Assembly (NCBI RefSeq): GCF_026013415.1
Contig: NZ_JAPDOK010000001.1
Span: forward strand, 623,342 to 687,341
Direction of reading: 5' to 3'
Length of the DNA: 64,000 bases
From: Sphingomonas caeni
GTDB lineage: Bacteria > Pseudomonadota > Alphaproteobacteria > Sphingomonadales > Sphingomonadaceae
Shown here: positions 37,239 through 46,556 of the stretch, one piece after another
How the letters are laid out: each line of letters opens with the position of its first letter
How positions within the stretch are numbered: position 1 is the first letter of the stretch
Position numbers and translations under genes: made by a program
The notes under the pieces: model-generated
The model's input: the letters and a program-made list of their open reading frames with translations, nothing else
Database searches by the model: none
What the model was told of the DNA's origin: nothing

Positions 37239-37997
37239 ATGACTCATCTTCGTTCGCTATTGATCGCGCTCGTGCTGGCAGCCTGCGTCTTCCCCGCCGC
37301 CGCGTTTGCGCAGACCCCGATCGACAATCGCCTGAAGGCGATGGCGGCAAGCGACCGCGTGGACAAGGCGTTCGGCTCCGCCGCGATCATCGTGCTCGGG
37401 CGCACCGTCAACCCGAACGAAATCTATCCCTGGCTCGTGCTGATGGGCACGCCCGAATATGGCATGTCGGACGAGATCGCCAACGAGGTGGACCTCAACG
37501 GCGCCGTCAAATTCCTCAAGGCGTTCATCGCCAAGCCCGCCGGCGCGGGGCTTCGCGCCGAGCTGATCGATCGCGCGTTTCTCGAGGTTCACGGCCGCAA
37601 CTCCACGCCGCTCGAACAGGCGAGCTGGGATGCCGAGGTCAAGGCAGGCAAGGCCTATTACGCATCGATCGTGGTCAAGGAGAGCGCCAAGCTCAACGCC
37701 TCGCCCGCCTTGCGCAAGGAGATGATCCAGCGCGCCTATCTATTCGCCGAAGGGCGGCTGCCCTATCCCGGCGACCTGGCATTCTGGGGCGGGAAGCAGG
37801 AGCATTACCGCGAGATCGTCGAGGCCGAGCGCAAATGGCTCTATTCGCCGGGCGGCGCGAAGGAACTGGTCGAGGTCGCCAAGCGCGCGTGGAAGGCCGC
37901 CTATGGCACCGTGCCGTCGGACGAAGCGCTCAAGGCGGTGCTGGTCAGGGCGACGCAGGGCAAAATGGTCTACGCCGAACTCGCCAAGGCGCTCTGA
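37239..37997 (+). CDS. Secreted hypothetical protein with three internal repeats
   Basis: Protein of 252 aa with a signal peptide ending AAAFAQ near 25. Three helical units share the pattern of a basic-aromatic start, G and W or equivalent: IDRAFLEVHGRNSTPLEQASW (about 110-130), IQRAYLFAEGRLPYPGDLAFW (about 163-183) and AKRAWKAAYGTVPSDEAL (about 213-230). The pattern recalls DUF4214-like or short helical repeats, but I do not assign a family. No enzymatic motif seen. Confidence 0.8.
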   Translation: MTHLRSLLIALVLAACVFPAAAFAQTPIDNRLKAMAASDRVDKAFGSAAIIVLGRTVNPNEIYPWLVLMGTPEYGMSDEIANEVDLNGAVKFLKAFIAKPAGAGLRAELIDRAFLEVHGRNSTPLEQASWDAEVKAGKAYYASIVVKESAKLNASPALRKEMIQRAYLFAEGRLPYPGDLAFWGGKQEHYREIVEAERKWLYSPGGAKELVEVAKRAWKAAYGTVPSDEALKAVLVRATQGKMVYAELAKAL

Positions 37998-38056
37998 GCC
38001 GAGGCGGGCCGGGCATCAGATGGGCGCCGGCCTGCCGGAACCGGATCAAATCAAAT

Positions 38057-38137
38057 CGTCACCCCGGCGAAAGCCGGGGCCCAGGGTAACGGGCGCAGCG
38101 CTTGCGGCTCTGGGTCCCGGCTTTCGCCGGGATGACG
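38057..38137. repeat. Palindromic intergenic repeat (CCCCGGCGAAAGCCGGGG type)
   Basis: Left half CGTCACCCCGGCGAAAGCCG (38057 onward) and right half ending CGGCTTTCGCCGGGATGACG (to 38137) are near inverted copies around a short centre (GGGCGCAGCGCTTGCGGC). Each half is itself a hairpin. It lies between convergent genes ending at 37997 and 38166. I know this motif as common in sphingomonad intergenic DNA. Confidence 0.88.
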
Positions 38138-38165
38138 GAGATGGCTTAACCAATCGAACGCCACG

Positions 38166-39188
38166 CTAGTCCCACAGTCCCTTTATCCCCCCTATCGCCT
38201 TCTCGATCTGATCCGCCACCGTGCGGTCGTCCTTGAGCGAGGGGTGCCAGTCGCACCCGGTCAGCTCCATATCGACCGTCCGGATCACCGGAATGTCGCG
38301 GCCCGCGGCGGCCGCCACCGCGCGCACATCCTCGATGAACGGGTCGTGCGCCATCAGCAGGAAATGCGCCTTGGGGTGTCGCGCGATCAGCATGGCAAGG
38401 AAGCGCGAATAGCTCGCCCGGTAATCGGCATGGAGCGCCGCCTGGTCGGCCCATTTCTCGCCGGCATGGAGCGGAGTCGAGAAGTCGTTCGAACCCAGCT
38501 TGATGACGATCAGCTGCGGCTGCCAGCCCGCATCGTTCGCGGTCGACGCCTCCTCGCCCGGGATCGCCCGGGCATAGAGGACCGGGAGGTTCTGCTGCGG
38601 CGCGACGCCGTTATAGTTCCGCACGATCCCCGCGCCCGAATAGGCATTCACCCGGTAATCCGCGTCGAATCGCTTCGCCACCAGCGGGCCGAACGCCTGC
38701 TGCGTGTCGGTGGTGTCGTGGATTTCCTTCTGGGTACACGTGCGGCTTGTCGACGTGTTGCCATAGCCCGCGCTGTGCGAGTCCCCGATGAACTCGATCC
38801 GGCGCGCGCGATGCGGGGTCGCCAACGGCACGCCGTCGAACTTGAACCCGCCGAATACCGCCCCGCCCGACTGGCTCTCGGTCAGCTTCTCCAGCCGAAC
38901 TACATGCTCGCCCTGCGGCAGCCCCTTCACGCCCAGGGTCAGCGCACCGGGCCGGATCGTCCCGCGATCCTTGCCATCGACATAGAGGCGGAAGATCTCG
39001 GTCTCGGTCTGCACCGTCGCGACCACCCCGGTGCCCTTGAAACGCTGCTCGAAATAAATGGCGGGCCAGCCGAACCGCATCCCCCCATCGGCCTGCTTCA
39101 CCACGCGTCCGCCGACATTCATTTCGGGTGAGGAGGCGGGCGCCGCCGCCATCAGCGCCAGCGCGCCAAGCATCCACAATCGCCGCAT
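38166..39188 (-). CDS. CE2-like SGNH acetyl esterase, secreted
   Basis: Protein of 340 aa. GGGAGAGAG precedes ATG 39188; a signal peptide ends near AAPAS. An N-terminal jelly-roll (about 25-135, FEQRFKGTGVVATV, YVDGKDRGTI) precedes an SGNH hydrolase domain with GDSHSAGYG (nucleophile Ser), LGSNDFS and the Asp-His of DWHPS. This layout is that of carbohydrate esterase family 2, which removes acetyl groups from xylo- or mannooligosaccharides. Its start is divergent from the DUF1800 gene. Confidence 0.9.
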   Translation of the reverse strand: MRRLWMLGALALMAAAPASSPEMNVGGRVVKQADGGMRFGWPAIYFEQRFKGTGVVATVQTETEIFRLYVDGKDRGTIRPGALTLGVKGLPQGEHVVRLEKLTESQSGGAVFGGFKFDGVPLATPHRARRIEFIGDSHSAGYGNTSTSRTCTQKEIHDTTDTQQAFGPLVAKRFDADYRVNAYSGAGIVRNYNGVAPQQNLPVLYARAIPGEEASTANDAGWQPQLIVIKLGSNDFSTPLHAGEKWADQAALHADYRASYSRFLAMLIARHPKAHFLLMAHDPFIEDVRAVAAAAGRDIPVIRTVDMELTGCDWHPSLKDDRTVADQIEKAIGGIKGLWD

Positions 39189-39270
39189 ATTCTCTCTCCC
39201 GTTCCGTCCCGTCCTGCCGCCTTGACTCGGGCGCGTGCATCCGGCCCAATGCCCTTCCGGAGGGGCGCGA

Positions 39271-40884
39271 ATGAAAACACAGGCTAACAGGCCGACAACG
39301 TTGGCTGCAATCACCGATGCGGAGGCCGCGCGCTTTTTGCTGCGCGCGAAGTTCGGCGCGACCGATGCGGACATCGCCGCGGTCAAGGCGCAGGGCTATG
39401 CGGGCTGGCTCGACGCCCAGGTCAAATCGGCGCGCGGCCAATCGGGCGCGGCATGGCTCGATTCGCAGGGCCACAACGCGATCACCAAGGAGGCCGAATA
39501 CTTCAACCCGACCGCGGGCGATTTCATGATCTGGAATCAGCTGCTCGCCCAGCCCGACGAGATGCGCCAGCGCTGCGCCTTCTCGCTCTCGCAATTCTTC
39601 GTGGTCTCGCTCAATCCGATCGACGGCTATTGGCCGCCCTATATCATGGCCGCCTGGTGGAATATCCTGCTCGACGAGGCCTTCGGCAATTTCCGCACCC
39701 TGCTCGAGCGCGTGACGCTCAATGCCGGCATGGGCATGTATCTCAACACCAAGGGCAATCTGAAGGAGGACCCCAAAACGGGCCGCGCGCCGGACGAGAA
39801 TTACGCGCGCGAGATCATGCAGCTCTTCACCATCGGCCTCTATCAGCTCAACCCCGACGGCACCGAGAAGAAGGATACCGCGGGCAAGCCGATCGAGACC
39901 TATGTCCAGGCCGATGTGACCAGCCTCGCCAATGTCTTCACCGGTTATGACCATGACATGAGCCGGGTGAAGTTCCTGCGCGTCGCGTGGCAGAATTTCC
40001 CGGTGGTGACGGCCGAATTCACCAGCGATCCGATGCGGCTCGAGGCCAAGAACCATTCGAGCCGCGAGGTCAATTTCCTCGGCCTCACCATCCCCAAGGG
40101 CACGCCCGCGCCGGACCAGCTCAAACTGGCGCTCGACCACCTCTTCGCGCACCCCAATGTCGGCCCCTTCTTCTGCCGCCAGATGATCCAGCGCATGGTG
40201 ACGAGCAATCCGAGCCCTGCCTATGTGAAGCGCGTCGCGGATGTCTTTGCCGACAATGGCCAGGGCGTGCGCGGCGACCTCAAATCGGTGTGGCGCGCGA
40301 TCCTGCTCGATCCCGAGGCGCTTGCCCCGGCGGATCCCGGGGACAGCATGTCGGGCAAGCTGCGCGAGCCCGTCCAGCGCATCCTCAGCTGGGCGCGCAC
40401 CGTCGGCGTCGATCCCGGCGACGGCAAGTACAAGATCTACAATCTGTCGCGCGAGGATACCGGCATCGGCCAGAGCCCGTTGCGCAGCGCGTCGGTCTTC
40501 AACTTCTTCCGCCCCGGCTATGTCCCCCCGCACACCGCGATCGCCAAGGCCGGCAAGCAGGCCCCCGAATTCCAGATCACCAACGAGACCAGCGTCGCCG
40601 GCTATATCAACTTCCTCCAGACCGCGCTGCGCTTCGGCAACTGGCAGTTCAAGCCCACCTATCTCGCACTCAAGCCGATCGCGCATGATCCGGCCGCGGT
40701 GGTCGACTGGTTCAACCTCCATCTGACCGCGAACCAGCTCTCGCCCGCGACGGTGACGCTGATCGCGACCGCGCTGGCGAGCAAGGGCATCACCCCGGCG
40801 GGCGACGACAAGGACAAGCTCGACATGATCGCCTCCGCCTGTCTGCTCGTGATGAGCGCCCCCGAATATCTGGTGCAGAAATGA
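39271..40884 (+). CDS. DUF1800 family protein
   Basis: Protein of 537 aa; GGAGGGG precedes ATG 39271, and the longer frame from 39235 is less likely. DUF1800 features: RFLLRAKFGAT near the start, QRCAFSLSQFFVVS, DENYAREIMQLFTIGLYQLN and YQ/QM segments such as FFCRQMIQRMVTSNP. No signal peptide is obvious. DUF1800 genes usually precede a DUF1501 gene, as here with an ATGA overlap; the role of the pair is not established. Confidence 0.9.
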   Translation: MKTQANRPTTLAAITDAEAARFLLRAKFGATDADIAAVKAQGYAGWLDAQVKSARGQSGAAWLDSQGHNAITKEAEYFNPTAGDFMIWNQLLAQPDEMRQRCAFSLSQFFVVSLNPIDGYWPPYIMAAWWNILLDEAFGNFRTLLERVTLNAGMGMYLNTKGNLKEDPKTGRAPDENYAREIMQLFTIGLYQLNPDGTEKKDTAGKPIETYVQADVTSLANVFTGYDHDMSRVKFLRVAWQNFPVVTAEFTSDPMRLEAKNHSSREVNFLGLTIPKGTPAPDQLKLALDHLFAHPNVGPFFCRQMIQRMVTSNPSPAYVKRVADVFADNGQGVRGDLKSVWRAILLDPEALAPADPGDSMSGKLREPVQRILSWARTVGVDPGDGKYKIYNLSREDTGIGQSPLRSASVFNFFRPGYVPPHTAIAKAGKQAPEFQITNETSVAGYINFLQTALRFGNWQFKPTYLALKPIAHDPAAVVDWFNLHLTANQLSPATVTLIATALASKGITPAGDDKDKLDMIASACLLVMSAPEYLVQK

Positions 40885-42290
40885 CCAACATCATCACCAC
40901 CCCTGTCAGCCGCCGCGCGATGCTCAAGCGCGCCTCGGAGATCGCGGGAATGGGCGCCGCCGCCCCGCTCGCGCTCAACCTTGCCAGCATGGGCGACGCC
41001 GCCGCCGCGACCGCGCCCGGCAACGACTATAAGGCGCTGGTCTGCGTCTTCCTCTACGGGGGCAACGACCATCCGAACACGCTGATCCCCTTCGACAAGA
41101 TGAACCATGCGCGCTACCTCGGCATCCGGGGCGGGGTGTCGTTCCAGCGCAAGGACCTGATCCCTACCGCACTGACGCCGATCCAGCCGCAGACGCTGAC
41201 CGACGACCTCCAATATGCCTTCGCCCCCTATCTGCCGCGGCTCAAGGTGCTGTTCGACGGCGGCAAGCTCGCGCCCCTGCTCAATGTCGGCTCGCTGATC
41301 ACGCCGGTCACCCGCGCCCAGTTCGACGGCTCGAACCGCGCCCTCTATCCGCTCCCGCCCAAGCTGTTCAGCCACAACGACCAGCAAACCTATTGGCAGG
41401 CGCTGGGCAGCGAGGGTTCGACGGTGGGCTGGGGCGGCCGGATCGGCGACTATGCGCTGTCGAGCAACGATCAGGCGCTGCTCACCTGCATCTCCGCCTC
41501 GGGCAACGCCGTGTTCGTCTCGGGCGACAAGGCGCTCCAGTACCAGATCAGCCCATCGGGCGCGATCCCGGTCAAGGGCATCAAGGAGGCCGGCTATGGC
41601 TCGCCCCAGATCATGGAGGCGCTCCACCAGCTGATCACCGCGCAAAGCAAGCACGCCTTCGAGAACGAACTCACCACGATCATGCGCCGCTCGATCGAGA
41701 TGGAGGGGATCGTCAACGGCGCGCTGTCGAAGGTGAGCCTCAACACCAATTTCGACCTCGTGCCCGGCGAGAACAGCCTCGCCGACCAGCTCAAGATCGT
41801 CGCCCGGCTGATCGGCGCGCGCAAGGAATTGGGGTCGCGGCGGCAGATCTTCTTCGTCAGCCTCGACGGGTTCGATCACCACTCGAACCTGTCGCAAAAG
41901 CATAACGAGCTGATGAGCAAGGTCGACGAGGCGGTCGCCGCCTTCTACGTCGCAACGGTCGAGATGGGGGTCCAGCGCGACGTCACCACCTTCACCGCCT
42001 CGGATTTCGGGCGCACCCTCGTCAACAATGGCGACGGGTCGGACCATGGCTGGGGCAGCCATCATTTCATCATCGGCGGAGCGGTGAAGGGCGGCCGCTA
42101 TTACGGCACCGCGCCGCACGTCTCCGCCACCACCGACGACCAGGTCGGCCAGGGCCGGCTGCTGCCGAGCACCTCGATCGACCAATATGCCGCGACGCTC
42201 GCGCACTGGTTCGGCGTGCCCGACAGCGAGATGGCGACGGTGCTGCCCAATATCGGCAACTTCCAGGGGCGGAATCTGGGGTTTCTTTGA
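40881..42290 (+). CDS. DUF1501 family protein with Tat-type signal
   Basis: Protein of 469 aa. The N-terminus SRRAMLKRASEIAGMGAAAP is twin-arginine-like, so probably exported folded. The DUF1501 (sulfatase-like fold) pattern includes LVCVFLYGGNDHPNTLIP, SLDGFDHHSN, TASDFGRTL and GSDHGWGSHHFI. Possible metal-binding His/Asp residues lie in these motifs. Starts by ATGA overlap with the DUF1800 gene. Confidence 0.92.
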   Translation: MTNIITTPVSRRAMLKRASEIAGMGAAAPLALNLASMGDAAAATAPGNDYKALVCVFLYGGNDHPNTLIPFDKMNHARYLGIRGGVSFQRKDLIPTALTPIQPQTLTDDLQYAFAPYLPRLKVLFDGGKLAPLLNVGSLITPVTRAQFDGSNRALYPLPPKLFSHNDQQTYWQALGSEGSTVGWGGRIGDYALSSNDQALLTCISASGNAVFVSGDKALQYQISPSGAIPVKGIKEAGYGSPQIMEALHQLITAQSKHAFENELTTIMRRSIEMEGIVNGALSKVSLNTNFDLVPGENSLADQLKIVARLIGARKELGSRRQIFFVSLDGFDHHSNLSQKHNELMSKVDEAVAAFYVATVEMGVQRDVTTFTASDFGRTLVNNGDGSDHGWGSHHFIIGGAVKGGRYYGTAPHVSATTDDQVGQGRLLPSTSIDQYAATLAHWFGVPDSEMATVLPNIGNFQGRNLGFL

Positions 42291-42428
42291 ATCCCTCTCC
42301 CCTCGTGGGAGAGGGAGGGAGGCGCGAAGCGCCGGAAGGGTGAGGGGGAGTGGGACTCGATCCCCCTCATCCTTCCCACGCCTTCGGCGCGGGCCCCTTC
42401 CTTCTCCCACAAGGGGAGAAGGAGATTA
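42291..42428. repeat. Palindromic intergenic repeat (CCCTCTCCC type)
   Basis: A pair of imperfect inverted halves: the left half begins CCCTCTCCCCTCGTGGGAGA and contains GGCGCGAAGCGCC; the right half holds a matching GCCTTCGGCGC segment and ends CTCCCACAAGGGGAGAAGG. The inner arms GTGAGGGGGA and TCCCCCTCAT pair across a 10-nt centre. It fills the gap between convergent genes ending at 42290 and 42432. Confidence 0.85.
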
Positions 42429-42431
42429 AAA

Positions 42432-43634
42432 TCAAGCCGCCAATCTCACCTGATTCCGCCCGCCCTCCTTGGCGGAGTAGAGCGCGTTGTCCGCGCGCTT
42501 GACCAGCTTGTCGCGGTCGTCCCCCGGCACCAGCAGCGCGATCCCCGTGCTCAGCGTGATCGCGATCTTCTCGCCGCTCGGCAACCGGATCTCGCGCCCC
42601 GCGATCGCCCCGCGCAGCCGTTCGCATGCGATCCGCGCCTGGATCTCGTCGGTATCGGGCATCAGGATCGCGAACTCCTCGCCCCCCAGCCGCCCGACCA
42701 CGTCGCCCGTGCGCATGATCGCCTCGAAGATCCGGGCGAGCGCGCGCAGCACCTCGTCGCCCCCGCCATGGCCATAGCGGTCGTTGACCCGCTTGAAATG
42801 ATCGACATCCGCCACCGCGACCGACAGCGGCGCCCCGCTGCGCCGCGCGCGCGCCACCTCGATATCGAGCGAATGCATGAAGAAGCGCCGGTTGGGCAGC
42901 CCGGTCAGCTCGTCGGTGGTCGCGCTCAGCCGCAATTGCTCGGCGATGATGCGCACGCGCTTCTGCGCCTTGGCGGTCGAAACGCCCACCGCCGCGGCAA
43001 CCAGCAACAGCACCAGCCCGGCGACCACAAGCGCATAATAGGAAGTCTGGGTCGCGTCGTTCGCCCGCTCGTTCGCCGCCGATCGTACCGCGAGCAGCCT
43101 TTGCTCCTCGGCCTCGATCGTCCCCAGCGCGGCAAGCACGGCATCGGTCGCGCCTATCCCCGCGCCGCTGCGCACCAAGGCCACTGCGCCCGCCTCGTCG
43201 CCGGCGCGGCGCAGCGCGATCGCGCGCTCCATCACCTTGTAGAATATCGCAGCCTGCGCGCGCAGCGCCGCGATATTGCGCCGCTGCGCCGGATTGTCGC
43301 GCGTCTGCGCCGCGATCCGCTCGAGCGCGACCGGCGCCTCACGCGCACCCGCACGATAGGGCTGGAGGAACTTCGGATCGCCGGTGATCAGGTAGCCGCG
43401 CTCGCCGCGGATCGACATATTGACCGCCGACTTCATCGTCGCGGTGGTGAGGAGCACCTCGAGCGTATGGACGTGCCATGCCTGCGCTTCGCGGCGTTCG
43501 GCGGCGGCATGATTGGCGTTGATGACGATCCCGGCGAACAGCGCTGCGAGGATCAGCAGCGCACCGAACCCGAAGACCAGCCGCTGCCCCCGCCCGCCCG
43601 GGACGGCATCCTGATCATGCGGGTTCTGCACCAT
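42432..43634 (-). CDS. CHASE3-GGDEF diguanylate cyclase
   Basis: Protein of 400 aa from ATG 43634, preceded by GGAG; ATG 43676 has no SD. Transmembrane helix at about 19-40, a periplasmic CHASE3-like sensor (about 45-185, VNMSIRGERGYLITGD), a second helix at about 200-220, then GGDEF. The active site reads GGEEF and is intact. RTGD sits five residues before it, the RxxD inhibitory I-site, so product inhibition by c-di-GMP is expected. Confidence 0.93.
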   Translation of the reverse strand: MVQNPHDQDAVPGGRGQRLVFGFGALLILAALFAGIVINANHAAAERREAQAWHVHTLEVLLTTATMKSAVNMSIRGERGYLITGDPKFLQPYRAGAREAPVALERIAAQTRDNPAQRRNIAALRAQAAIFYKVMERAIALRRAGDEAGAVALVRSGAGIGATDAVLAALGTIEAEEQRLLAVRSAANERANDATQTSYYALVVAGLVLLLVAAAVGVSTAKAQKRVRIIAEQLRLSATTDELTGLPNRRFFMHSLDIEVARARRSGAPLSVAVADVDHFKRVNDRYGHGGGDEVLRALARIFEAIMRTGDVVGRLGGEEFAILMPDTDEIQARIACERLRGAIAGREIRLPSGEKIAITLSTGIALLVPGDDRDKLVKRADNALYSAKEGGRNQVRLAA

Positions 43635-43747
43635 ACGCTCACTCCGGCCACCCTCCTGGGTGCCCGAGTCGATCATAGATTGATGCAGGTAAATGAAGCC
43701 CTTAACGACCCTATGGGATTCCCCTCAGTCGCCGTTCTCGGGCCCGG

Positions 43748-44191
43748 TTACGTCCCGGACACCGGCGGCGCCTCGGCCGGCTTGATGATCCTCACGGTGA
43801 CCTGGCGCTCGCCCGCCTTCTCGAACTTGAGCGTCAGCGGGAAGCTCTGGCCCGCCTTGAGCGGTTGATTCAGCTCGGCCAACCAGACGTGAAGCCCGCC
43901 GGCATTCAGGCTCACCGGAGTATTGGCCGGAAGATCCACGGCTTTGACATAGGACATGCCCATCGCGCCGTTGCCGGTTTCCATCGTCATCAGATCGGTC
44001 TTCTTCGCGACGGGCGAGGACGCGCCGACCAACCGGTCCGCGGCCGGAGAGGTGATTGTCATGAAGACAGCCGCGTTCGCGGTGCCGCCGACGGTGTCGC
44101 GCGTCCACACGTCCTTGACCTGGGGTGCCGCCGGTTGCTGGCAGGCCGTGACCGGAAGCGACAGCAACAACGCGAAAGCCAGCCGTCTCAT
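43748..44191 (-). CDS. PCu(A)C-family lipoprotein with degenerate copper site
   Basis: Protein of 147 aa from ATG 44191 (GTG 44200 possible). Signal peptide with a lipobox-like VTAC (Cys17). The PF04314 core is present (VWTRDTVGGTANAAVFMTI, METGNGAMGMSYVKAVDLPA, LNAGGLHVWLAEL). The usual H..M and HxM copper ligands are incomplete: no early His, and the late motif is HVW, not HxM. Copper may be bound weakly or not at all. Divergent, with a 64-nt gap, from the solute-binding-protein gene of the same cluster. Confidence 0.85.
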   Translation of the reverse strand: MRRLAFALLLSLPVTACQQPAAPQVKDVWTRDTVGGTANAAVFMTITSPAADRLVGASSPVAKKTDLMTMETGNGAMGMSYVKAVDLPANTPVSLNAGGLHVWLAELNQPLKAGQSFPLTLKFEKAGERQVTVRIIKPAEAPPVSGT

Positions 44192-44255
44192 GATCGTCAC
44201 CCCAGCGCTTGAGCAGCCCTTGTGCCACCCGACGGCGGTTTGCTATTGCGGCGCC

Positions 44256-45311
44256 ATGGAAAGCAAGCCCCCTTCTCCCGCAGGCCTCGGCCCGAGCATC
44301 GATCGCCGCAAACTGATCGGCGGCGCGATCGGCGTCGGCGCGGTCGCCGCCGGGGGCATCCTCGCCACGAAATTGCTCACCTCCCCCGCCGCAGCCAAGC
44401 CCTTGACGGTCGGCGGCCTGGCGGTGACCTGCAACCTGACGCTGCCCGTCGCCTGCGCCGCCAATGCGGCTGCCAACCGCGGCGGATCGCAGTTCGAGTA
44501 CCGCAAATATAGCGGCTGGCCCGAGGTCAAGGAATCGCTGATGTCGGGCGATCTTCAGGCGGCCTATATGCTGGCGCCGCTGGTGATGGACCTCGCCGAC
44601 AAGAAGGTGCCGGTTAAGATCGTCTCGATCGGCCACCGTTCGGGCGCGGTTATCATGGTCCGCACCGATTCATCCTACCGGGATTTCCGCAGCCTCACGG
44701 GCAAGCGCGTCGCGATTCCCAGCCGCTTCGCGGTCGACTTCCTCTTCCTGCGCAAGATGCTGGCGCGCGAGGGGATGACGCCCAAGGACGTCGAGATCGT
44801 CGAGATGGCGCCCGCGGACATGCCGGCCGCCCTTTTTGCGAAAAGCGTCGATGCCTATTGCACCGGCGAGCCGTTCGGCGCGGCGGCGCAGCGCGCCGGC
44901 TATGCCCGGCCGCTCACCATGACGCGCGACGAATGGCCCCGCTATATGTGCTGCGTCCTGACGGTGCGCGAGGAGCTGATCGCGTCGAACCGGCCGCTGG
45001 TCCAGACCCTCGTCAATCACGTCCTCGGCGCGGGCACCTGGCTCGACACGCGGCCGCAGAACCGCGAGACCGCGATCCAGATCGCGGCGGGCCGCAAATA
45101 TTTCAATCAGGATCCGAACATCCTGCGCTTCGTGATGAAGGAGCCGCCCGACCGCGTAACCTATGGCGACCTGCGCATGGTCCCGCAGGAGTTCGACGAT
45201 CTGATGAACATGTCGGTGGCGGCGGGCACCCTCAAGCACCCCGTTCCCTACGCGAAATATGTCGATGACAGCTTCGCGAAGACGGCAAAGCCCGTGACGA
45301 TCGCGCTTTGA
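44256..45311 (+). CDS. ABC transporter solute-binding protein, NitT/TauT type
   Basis: Protein of 351 aa. Twin-arginine-like N-terminus DRRKLIGGAIGVGAVAAG with a signal-like helix. Fold of NMT1/nitrate-sulfonate binding proteins: FEYRKYSGWPEVKESLMSGDLQAAYM, SYRDFRSLTGKRVAIPSRFAVD, and AYCTGEPFGAAAQ. It has several Cys (VTCNLTLPVACA; MCCVLT), unusual for this family and possibly metal-binding. First gene of a run with Sco, cupredoxin, permease and ATPase; ligand unknown. Confidence 0.88.
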   Translation: MESKPPSPAGLGPSIDRRKLIGGAIGVGAVAAGGILATKLLTSPAAAKPLTVGGLAVTCNLTLPVACAANAAANRGGSQFEYRKYSGWPEVKESLMSGDLQAAYMLAPLVMDLADKKVPVKIVSIGHRSGAVIMVRTDSSYRDFRSLTGKRVAIPSRFAVDFLFLRKMLAREGMTPKDVEIVEMAPADMPAALFAKSVDAYCTGEPFGAAAQRAGYARPLTMTRDEWPRYMCCVLTVREELIASNRPLVQTLVNHVLGAGTWLDTRPQNRETAIQIAAGRKYFNQDPNILRFVMKEPPDRVTYGDLRMVPQEFDDLMNMSVAAGTLKHPVPYAKYVDDSFAKTAKPVTIAL

Positions 45312-45312
45312 G

Positions 45313-45954
45313 GTGGGTTCGAACCCGAGGTTCCTGACCCTCGCAGGGGTCGTGCTGCTGCTGTTCGCGGGTGCGGCGATCACGTTCCTCTCGCGCAATG
45401 CCGCCCGGCCGGAGGTGAAGCCCGTACAGGCTCCCGCGCGGCCGGCGGGGATGATCGCCGGCATCTTCGATCCGCCGCACCCGGCGCCCGACTTCTCGCT
45501 GCCCGGCTCCGACGGGTCCGAGGTGACGCTGGCGCGCTATCGCGGCAAGGTCGTGCTGCTGAGCTTCGGCTTCACCTATTGCGCCGCGGTATGCCCGACC
45601 ACGCTGGCAACGCTCGCCCAGGTTCGGAGCAAGCTCGGCAAGGCGGCGGCATCGGTGCAGGTAATCTTCGTGACGGTCGATCCGGCGCGCGACGACGCGG
45701 CGCACATGCGCGATTATCTCAAGGCCTTCGATCCTGGCTTCATCGGCGCCACAGGCACCCCGGACGCCCTGGCGGCGGTCCGCGAGAAATATGGCGTTAC
45801 GGCCGTCAGGCGCGGCGAGGGTCCCGATTATGCCATGGACCACACCTCGTCGATCTTCCTGATCGACCGCGCCGGCAAGCTGCGCGCGATGATGCCGTTC
45901 GGGCATGATCCTGCCGATTTCGCGCATGATATCCGGCTGCTGTTGGCGGAGTGA
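45313..45954 (+). CDS. SCO1/SenC family copper chaperone-like protein
   Basis: Protein of 213 aa from GTG 45313, one base after the previous stop. A transmembrane anchor at about 8-27 is followed by a thioredoxin-like domain with the copper motif C90-x3-C94 (YCAAVCP) and the third ligand H177 (MDHTSS). Sco proteins deliver copper to or reduce the CuA centre of cytochrome oxidase. Both ligand sets are intact. Its place within an ABC transporter operon is unusual. Confidence 0.92.
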   Translation: MGSNPRFLTLAGVVLLLFAGAAITFLSRNAARPEVKPVQAPARPAGMIAGIFDPPHPAPDFSLPGSDGSEVTLARYRGKVVLLSFGFTYCAAVCPTTLATLAQVRSKLGKAAASVQVIFVTVDPARDDAAHMRDYLKAFDPGFIGATGTPDALAAVREKYGVTAVRRGEGPDYAMDHTSSIFLIDRAGKLRAMMPFGHDPADFAHDIRLLLAE

Positions 45955-46409
45955 GCCAGAATATGCAGCCGCCTTCATGGATCCTGCCGCTGCGCCGCCA
46001 CCCGATCGCGGCGGCGCTGGCGGCCGTCCTGCTCGCCGGGCTCGGCTGGGCCGCGCTGGCGCCAATCGAGCTGGCCTCGCACGAGGCGGTGTTCGAGATT
46101 CCGCGCGGCACCTCCGCCCGCCACATGGCCGGCGAGAAGATCGACATCCTGCCGCAGACGATCCGGCTGACGCTCGGCCTCAACGACATCCTCGTCTTCA
46201 AGAACGCCGATACCGCGCCGCACATTTTCGGGCCGACGCTGATCATGCCGGGCCAGACCTTCCGCCTGCCCTTCTCGCAGGCATCGACCTACAGCTTCCA
46301 GTGCACCGCCCATGCCAATGGCCAGCTCAACATCATTGTCGATCCGAATCCCGCGCCGGGCTGGGAAAGACTCAGCTGGCGTTTCCGCAAGCTCATGGGC
46401 GGCGCCTGA
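45951..46409 (+). CDS. Membrane-anchored cupredoxin-like protein
   Basis: Protein of 152 aa from GTG 45951, overlapping the Sco stop by four bases; ATG 45963 is the fallback. Anchor helix at about 18-40. The domain at about 60-130 is cupredoxin-like, with likely copper ligands H91 (APHIFG), C118 and H121 (FQCTAHANGQL). The axial Met position seems to be Gln or Leu, which would raise the redox potential. Periplasmic face. Partner of Sco by position. Confidence 0.82.
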   Translation: MSQNMQPPSWILPLRRHPIAAALAAVLLAGLGWAALAPIELASHEAVFEIPRGTSARHMAGEKIDILPQTIRLTLGLNDILVFKNADTAPHIFGPTLIMPGQTFRLPFSQASTYSFQCTAHANGQLNIIVDPNPAPGWERLSWRFRKLMGGA

Positions 46410-46556
46410 CGCGTTTCGGCGCGCTACACTTCAGCTCCGGATTGTAACTACGTTACTACCTTGTTGCCCTCGCGCAACACAATGCGCCCACCGCACGAAA
46501 AACTGAGGCGCGGCACCGTGCCGGCCGCGGTTTCGAGGTTGTGAAATCCGTCCGCG

